Shown: positions 57,747 through 64,000 of the stretch, one piece after another
How positions within the stretch are numbered: position 1 is the stretch's first letter
Layout of the letters: each line of letters begins with the position of its first letter
Origin: Dendrocalamus latiflorus
Taxonomy: Eukaryota; Streptophyta; Magnoliopsida; Poales; Poaceae
DNA length: 64,000 nt
Direction: 5' to 3'
NCBI GenBank assembly: GCA_017311315.1
Contig: CM029638.1
Coordinates: 9,358,368-9,422,367, forward strand
The notes under the pieces: generated by a model
Databases searched by the model: none
Told to the model about the DNA's origin: nothing
What the model saw: only the letters and a program-made list of their open reading frames with translations
Made by a program: the position numbers and the translations under genes

Positions 57747-58921
57747 TCACCGCTTCTCCCACGTCTCCACCTGCCTCACCGCATCCGCTTTCCTTCTCCT
57801 CAGCGTTTCCAGTTCTTGGGCACTGAAAGGCGACGGCAGCTCGCAGGGGTCTGCACCGCCCGAACCGTTCACCAACGTGTCCATCATGAAATTCCTTTCT
57901 GGTCCTCGTCTTCCATGCGTCATGGACTCCACGGTGACCTCGACGGCTCCGTCAGGTACCGTGGGCCTGTACCGTAGCAGCTTAGCGTATTCATTCAGAA
58001 GGTGAAACATGTAGTCGTAGACGAGGTCCATCGTCAGCTCTTCTTGGACGAACTTGCTCGCGTTTCCTCCTAATTCCTGTGCCTATCAAGAAAACATGTG
58101 GTCCAACCCAAAAACTTCAGTTGGTACAATACGCGTCAAGAGATGAAGTCGGCAAAATTAGTACCTTGTCCGTGTGAGAATTGCCCCAATCCACGGCGAA
58201 TTTGATGGACCGGCATTTGCCGCGGTCGCGGATGGGCCAGTAGTGTTGCAACGGCATCAGGCCCCTCGAAAAGAAGTCGTGGAACCTCGGCCGCACGATG
58301 AGCGCCACCGAGTCGCACGCCAGGATGTACTTCTCGCTCACCGACCAACCCCTCCCTTCAATATAAATCTTGTACCTACAAACGCACAAGCATACTATGC
58401 AACTCGACCTGAAGTGTTTCCATTTTTTTCAATTTATAGTTTACTAACTGAGGGCGGACCTACCCTTCGGGCGAGCCCGGGCGGCCGCCCGAGCTCCCCT
58501 CGCCGGCCGGACCACCCCCGGCGCCGCCCCCGGTGGTAGCAACTGAGGCTTCCTCCTCCTCCCTGAGGGCTCGTTGGTGGGCTGGAATTTACGTGCCGTG
58601 CCAATCTTCCCAGCCCATTCGGAGGAGGCTGAGAGATTTTCTTCTTCTCGGCCACCTCTCGGGCGAGCGCCGCCGCCTCCCTCGCCGTTCCCACTCGCGC
58701 CTCTCTGGCTATCTCCTCCCCAACCAGGCCCTGAGAGAGGGGAACCCAAGAGCGCGGGGGAGAAGAGGGAGCTCGACTCTCGAGGCAAGAATGGGCTGGA
58801 AAGCTGCGGAGAGGCTCATCAGGCGCTGGAAGATCGATCCTCCGCGAGTCCGTGGTGACAACGTAATCCGTTCCTCCATCGCCGCCATTCCTCTTCGTCC
58901 TCTCCTGGTTTCTGCAGCATC

Positions 58922-58960
<39 letters not shown>

Positions 58961-61900
58961 ACGGCCAAGTGATGATCAAAGAGGCAAGGAGCCAAGGACA
59001 AGGGGGAGAGCGGGCTCATCAAGCGGGTCATCCGGTCGCAGAATCGCGTCATCGTCGAGGGCAAGAACTTGGTAATCTATAGCTGTACAATCTTCCCCAG
59101 TTTCGCTTCTCAGATATTGCTTCAGATTTAAGTTGATTTACTGCCAGAATTCATGGTTATGTGTCAATGTGACTGCGCACTCCTGAATGGTAATTATTTA
59201 ATGAGACAAGTGAGTGTAGAAGATGCGTGTGGTATCCTGCTTCGGGTGGTTTCATCAGACTCACGGATTTGCATAGATAACAATTTAGGCCCTGTTTGGC
59301 AGGGCTCCTCTTCACAAGTGGAGCTGTTTTTTTTGGCTTCACAAGTGGAGCCAAGTGAAGCTACTTTTTTCAGCTCCTTGGGTGGAGCTTTTTTTGTCTC
59401 AGCAGATTTTAAGGAGCTCCTTGGGTGGAGCTATTTTGCTTTACCCCGTTTGGCACAAAACAGCTCCAAACAGCTCCAAACAGCTCCAAACAGCTCCAAG
59501 GAGCTAGTGGTGGAGCTGTGCCAAACGGGGCCTTAGTTTGTCACAGACTCGCATTCTACAATCTAATCCTATGCTCTGAGTGTTGCACTCTAGGTGTTTG
59601 TCGAAATTCCTTAGTCCTTGAAAGTGAAAGGGCTCCATGGCTTTGTTAACCTTTTGTGATAATTCTTCAGAATTCACTGATTCTTACGTTGTCGCCGGTC
59701 TACCTAATTTTTTTTGGATCTGCTACTGGACTTCGCCCTACCTATATTTTTTTCCTGGGTCCGCTACTGAGTCTGAATATCTATGTGTTACTATGGATTT
59801 AAAAAAATTAGAACATATTTATATGTACATTCCAATAAATTTTACCACCCATTAGTTTTAGAACATGTAGTATGATAAAATTTTAAAATCAGTAGCAATG
59901 CACGGGCATTCAGCTAATATTACGGTACAGAGAGAGTAGCATTGGAATTGACCTATCATCATTTTTGTTCTCACTTAACAAAGCAGAAGAAAGACACATG
60001 CCATTAATGAAACGATAACTTCACTAATCTGAATAACCATCCTCCCATCTCACTATCTTTTACAAACGAAAACCGGGGCCAAGCCAGCCTGGTGCCAATG
60101 CCCTTGGGTCCACGCCGACGCACGCACCGCACCGACTTCAGCCAACTCCAAGCGCCGGAGCCAGCCAGCCAGCCCCCCACCGCACCCGCTTGCCGTTCCG
60201 CCGTTTCCATCCCGCCGACCCCCTTCCACTCCGCTCCCCCACCCTGCCGAACCCTACCAACCCACCACGCGACGCCCCCTCTCTGCTTCTCGCTTCCGCT
60301 CCACGTCGCGCCGCTCGATCGCCCGCCCACCTAACCTCCTCCTACGATCTCGTCCCCCCTAGCGAGGCCCAAATCTGGTAGCCCCTTGCTCACGTACGAG
60401 GCTGACCGGTTGATGGTGTCCGCCGCAGCGTAGGTGGGCGTGCTCGTGGCCTGCGTGGTGTTGTTCGTCCCCATAGGGCTTGCGGGCTGGCACCTCAACC
60501 GCAACAAGGTGCTTTTCTTCTCTGGCGCGCTCTTCATCTCCCTCGCCGTCGGCATCCACCTTTCCCCGTACCTTCCCTCCCTGCCCCACCTCCTCGCCTC
60601 CTCCTTCCTTCCCCACCCCGCGCCGTCGTCCTCGTTGTGCATCCCGTTCCTGCATCGCGTGTTGTGGGCGGACGCCGACGCCGGGGGAGCAGAAGGCAGC
60701 GGCGTGTCAGGAGGGGCAGGGGGGCGTGGCGAGGTGAAGCGGAGAGGGAGCGGAAGCAAGCGGAGCAGGAGGGGAGGGAGGCGAGAGAGGCCGGGTAGAA
60801 GAGGAGGTGGAAGATGGTAACCGTTGGTGGAAGTGGAGAGGATGGATAGTTAGATATGAGAGAGAGGGAGAGGGATGTTAGATAGATGGTCAAGATTTCA
60901 GTATTCAGATCGGACGGTTGAGAAGGGAGAAAGGAGAATACACCAACCACCAACTCAAACTTATTAAATAGTAAATATATTTTAACGACTTTTTTGAACA
61001 AATAAATATAACTGCTTCTTAGTCGTTGTTTTAAAATAATTTATCAAGATAATTTTTTTAAAAGTAGTTTATCAACTTTTAATTTATTTACAGCGGTATT
61101 TATACTAAAATTAAAAGTCATAAGTCATAGCATTGGCCATCGCGTCCGACTCGAGAGCAGAGGAAGAAAATGCTTGAATTTTACCTGTGCGTGCATTGTT
61201 TGGACAAGTCTGACTCCCTGAATCCTTCTTGTACCTCCTTCCTCCAATCCTGAAAAATGCAGTACGTACGCAAGGCGGTTACTGCTAAACTACCAATATA
61301 CGTAGTACAGCAGTGGCGTGTGCATGTTTGCGCAATGTAACAAACGCATGTACCTGCGCATAAATCCGCGCGTTCCAGTCACGCTTGCCGGACACATTGC
61401 ACCTGAGGAGATCCCGGCGTCCGGCGCCCACCGTCGGGTTTCCCTTCCAGTACGCGTAGGGCGTCCTGCCCGTCCAGTTCAGCATCGCCTTCCATTCGTT
61501 TATCTCCCTACTCAGCGCTTCCCATGGCTTTATGTTAAGCTCCGGCCTTCCAAAATCAAATCAGAACACAGCAATTTATCACTCGATAGATGGAGTAGGT
61601 TCGTGCGTGCAGGCATGATACGGATGTATTTACCAACCCCAGAACGACCAGTCAGGGAAGGGAATGTCCAGCGTAGGCTCGCTGCCGCAGTACCGGAACA
61701 GCGGCGGCGAGGTGTGGTTGCCGGCGTTGACGACCGGCAGGTCCTGGCAGTCGAACATGAGGTCGAGGTCGGGGACGCGGCCGGGGTAGCGGCGGAGCAG
61801 CTGCAGGATGCCCCACTGGGTGAACACGTCCCGCGTCTGGAAGCACCGGCCGTAGCGCGCGACATGCAGGCGCCCCGCGACAACGGTGACGCGGAACTTG

Positions 61901-62744
61901 GGGCCGTACCGGCGGGCGCCGTCCACCGCGCCGCGCGTGATCCCCGTGGCGCGCCACGGCCGCATGTCCTCATGGATCCACCGGAAGTAGGACGGGCAGG
62001 CCGCCGCTGCTTTGGCGGCCTCCGGCGCCGGAGCAGGCGGTGGTCGTGACTGCCGCGGCGGGGGCGCGAAATCGGCAGGTGCGGTTGGTGTCCCGTTCGT
62101 ATCCAGGCCGGTGAAGCGTGTCAGACTCGGCGCCACCTCCGGGCTCGTTGCAGCAGTGTGCTGTATGCTTGGAGTGGCGACCGGAGTGATCGGAGGGACC
62201 TGTAACTTGCACGAATTATTAGTTCTTCTTGCCACATACGTCATACGTGTCGTGACCCGTAACAAGTGATGCAATTTACACGGCTTTTTTATATGGCCCC
62301 TTTTTAAAATGATTTCAGAGAACAAGGTTCACGAAATTGTTTCTCAATTGCGTTCGTTTTAGTGTACCATCTTCGATTGTACGACAAACTTGTCGGTAGC
62401 CGTACTATTGTTTTTTAACTTGGGTGAATCTTTCGGTGCGAAGGAATGTCGCAATTCGAAATCTACCATGAATCTACGACGGCTATGGATGAACAAACTC
62501 AACTACCCTGCCCTGTGTCCTAAACATCTGCATGTCAAGAGAAAAGAGAAACCGCACCATCGAAACCTAGCTAGCTAGTCGCAGTTGCAGAGAACCTTAC
62601 TCTGGCACCGGCAGACATCCAGAAAACGGAGACGAGAGCTCCGGCGACAACCGCGGCGAAGAAGACGAACACGCCGCCGTTCATAGCCGGACAGGAAGCT
62701 GCCAGGCTCCGAGGGAGCCGACCAGCCTTCGCCGCAGCCTCCAT
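57747..62744 (-). CDS. GT90 (CAP10/DUF821, rumi-like) O-glycosyltransferase, gene B
   Basis: Six exons on the minus strand: 62744-62601, 62199-61634, 61546-61354, 61249-61185, 58375-58165 and 58082-57747, all GT-AG and in frame, giving 504 aa. Exon 1 encodes a short basic N-terminus and a signal anchor (GGVFVFFAAVVAGALVSVF, about 23-41), so a Golgi/ER type-II membrane enzyme is expected. Exon 2 has a Pro/Thr-rich stem, then YFRWIHEDMRPW, RYPGRVPDLDLMFDC and PDWSFWGW. Later exons give PELNIKPW, YAYWKGNP, DWNARIYAQ, KIYIEGRGWSVS, KYILACDSVALIV and HYWPIRDRGKC. It is a tandem paralogue of gene A: exons 3-5 have identical lengths (193, 65, 211 bp) and phases. Intron 4 is 2.8 kb because of mobile DNA; the other introns are 82-401 bp. 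The plant acceptor substrate is unknown. No key block is missing, so it is probably functional. Confidence 0.9.
58440..59287. other. GC-rich insertion in GT90-B intron 4
   Basis: Starting with GGGCGGACCTACCC near 58449 and GGGCGAGCCCGGGCGGCCGC, this block has overlapping frames on both strands (180 aa plus, 114 aa minus) and a CT dinucleotide run (58924-58956). GGGTCCGCTACTG near 59756 may be the inverse of its start, suggesting one transposon with ends at about 58449 and 59770, into which the 59288 MITE inserted. Not assigned to a family. Confidence 0.3.
59288..59532. mobile_element. Tourist-like MITE, copy 2 (sister at 20949-21171)
   Basis: A 245-bp element starts GGCCCTGTTTGGC and ends GCCAAACGGGGCC, flanked by TTA (59285-59287, 59533-59535). 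It differs from the copy at 20949 by a four-fold CAAACAGCTC(C) repeat (59454-59500) and scattered substitutions. It lies in GT90-B intron 4. Confidence 0.85.
59880..59917 (+). mobile_element. Helitron-type 3' terminus
   Basis: GTAGCAATGCACGGGCATTC followed by AGCTAA and host T (59918) fits the grass Helitron 3' end: a short hairpin sequence with GCACGGGC, then a CTRR terminus (CTAA). The matching TC...5' end upstream was not identified. Confidence 0.45.
60070..60830 (+). pseudogene. Captured-looking gene fragment with membrane segments in GT90-B intron 4
   Basis: On the strand opposite to the host gene, a GC-rich block has a 128-aa frame (60434-60820). It opens with two hydrophobic segments, MGVLVACVVLFVPIGLAG and VLFFSGALFISLAVGI, and ends in a low-complexity Gly/Arg tail. 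CCGCAG at 60424-60429 just upstream could be a splice acceptor. The tail composition suggests that the true frame ends early or shifts. The membrane-like core suggests a fragment of a host membrane-protein gene carried in by a transposon. I do not recognise the family. Confidence 0.35.
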
Positions 62745-63167
62745 CCCTCAATCAGATGGCATGCCTTCTTCCCTCCTCGATCGGACGAGCCAACACTGGA
62801 AGTGATGAACTCGTCATCTCATCGTCCTTTTCCTGACTAGTATAATCTCAGACTCATGCCCGTGATTTCTACTTGTCCTTATTTTGGCGTGTGGGATACC
62901 CATTCGGAGATGGAAGAATCAAGAACGCTATGCATTGCCTCTGATGTGGACTGCCTAACCATTCTGCTCCCTTCATCCTGTTTTGCTACGCCAGAGAAAA
63001 TTTCCTAGACGAAAGGTGGCCAGTCACCTACTGGTTGTTTTCGCCTTTGCCAGGCGTGCTAATGGTTGCGTGGAGCTTCCTCTAATCTCTACCATTCCGT
63101 AGTAGCTGTGTCAGAGCACGTCACAGTGTTACTACTTTTTCATGCACAGCCACAGCAGTGTTAGGTG
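62745..63167. other. Upstream region of GT90-B
   Basis: 5' flank of gene B on the minus strand. I could not choose a TATA box with confidence. Confidence 0.4.
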
Positions 63168-63432
63168 TGCTCAGTTATGTTGGATTTTGATGGCTTATAA
63201 TTGAATTTTTATTATAATTAATTGAAATTATACTGTAACTGATGATGATTTATTAGATATAGTTAAATTTTAAAAATTAAAAATAGAAATACGGGTTAGC
63301 TCATCACGTATAATGCAAACGAATATAAAAAAATCAGCAAAAAAGCTCAAAATAAACCGAAACATAAAAAAAATAAAATTTAGAAATAATAAAAAATAAG
63401 CTAGAAACCAGAAGTCTAATCTCAAATGAGCA
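63168..63432. mobile_element. AT-rich MITE, sister of 38043-38318
   Basis: It starts TGCTCAGTTATGTTG and ends TCTCAAATGAGCA. The interior TACTGTAACTGATG, GGTTAGCTCATCACGTATAA and GCAAACGAATATAA matches 38043-38318 in the same orientation. Confidence 0.65.
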
Positions 63433-64000
63433 TAGCCTTAAAAACTATCGCAACCGTCAAAGACACGACAGGACAAGTGCGACTCTACGCTTCCTAATTT
63501 CCTTATATGCAGTAACTTAAACTTACTAATAATAAACAAGTCAATCGGAGATGGACAATTATGAACATTCATAAAGAAATTGATCAAAGTTAAAATTGTT
63601 TAACTACACGCAAATATCACCCTTCTTTTTTTGACCGGAGAGACTAGTGGTGTAATATACATTTTTTTGAACTGTAATGTATATTTTCACCTCAGTGAAG
63701 CTTCCAGACATCCAGATGGCAGAAAGCCACGACGGCCTGCTTTACTGAGTTTAGTCCGAACCTCTCATTTTCTGGCCGGGCGTGACCATTGCTCAGTTCG
63801 GAGCTTGGCTCGGCCCAATATCGAATGGGTACACGCAAGAAGCAGTAGCTTTTGCTCTGTTGTGAATTGTGATCTCGCGTTACTTTTGTACTCCTTACGT
63901 TTCACCAGGGGTGTGTTTGGTTGCCTGAATCTCCTTCGTCTTGGATGAGTGGATCCGTATAATCTGAGAAAGAGCCTATTTGGTTGCCTGTATGAGCGGA
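63433..64000. other. Intergenic; partial MITE at window edge
   Basis: No gene is recognised. From 63912 the text GTGTTTGGTTGCCTGAATC and, at 63979, TATTTGGTTGCCTGTATGAG look like MITE or hAT-MITE termini, but the element runs off the window. Confidence 0.3.

Noticed and set aside
58924..58956. CT-dinucleotide run as a regulatory element
   Set aside because: Simple microsatellite inside an intronic insertion; nothing links it to a promoter.

Overview
The window is nuclear DNA of a grass, probably a panicoid (sorghum/maize/Setaria-type) species. This rests on AT-rich intergenic DNA around very GC-rich genes, canonical plant GT-AG introns, and a mobile-element community typical of Poaceae: Mutator-like elements with plant mobile domains, CACTA, hAT, Helitrons, copia and LINE remnants, and MITEs starting GGGCCTGTTTGG. 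No prokaryotic, organellar, rRNA or tRNA features were recognised. Most open reading frames in the window are chance or shadow frames; I support four host genes.

Layout. 1-22 kb is gene-poor and repeat-rich: dispersed LTR-like repeats (4.5-5.3 and 10.2-10.8 kb), a 731-bp Pack-MULE with 9-bp target-site duplication (8.1-8.9 kb), a LINE fragment, two hAT-type MITEs with exact 8-bp duplications (12.4 and 13.4 kb), a broken Ty1/copia gag-protease-preintegrase segment (15.3-16.9 kb), a Tourist-like MITE and a non-autonomous CACTA-like element (18.8-20.2 kb). At 22.1-23.5 kb lies an intronless, GC-rich, secreted A1-family aspartyl protease gene. From 25.5 to 34.7 kb there is a hAT transposase remnant and then a ~7.4-kb composite Mutator-like element. 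It holds a degenerate MULE transposase, a plant mobile domain and a small coiled-coil/zinc-finger-like ORF, flanked by arrays of a dyad motif built on CCAACNGTT. At 35.3-36.0 kb is an intact single-exon PEX11 peroxisome-proliferation gene on the minus strand.

40.6-62.7 kb contains two minus-strand tandem paralogues of the plant CAP10/GT90 (DUF821, rumi-like O-glycosyltransferase) family. I reconstructed both as six-exon genes with the same exon phases; exons 3, 4 and 5 are exactly 193, 65 and 211 bp in both. Gene A (40597-54611) has its signal-anchor exon 11.1 kb upstream of exon 2. That intron holds a Helitron carrying Ulp1-peptidase exons, a LINE ORF1-like remnant, a 2.6-kb non-coding copia element and two copies of a 243-bp MITE. 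Gene B (57747-62744) has a 2.8-kb fourth intron that also holds mobile DNA, including a Tourist-like MITE that is a sister of the one at 20.9 kb, a Helitron 3' end, and a GC-rich captured-looking fragment. A 594-bp TRIM with perfect 5-bp target-site duplication lies just downstream of gene A.

The host genes have unrelated jobs (secreted or apoplastic/vacuolar proteolysis, peroxisome division, Golgi/ER glycosylation); the only functional cluster is the GT90 pair. I did not find a convincing new biological system. The most unusual items are the composite MULE with its dyad arrays and the TE-filled GT90 intron.
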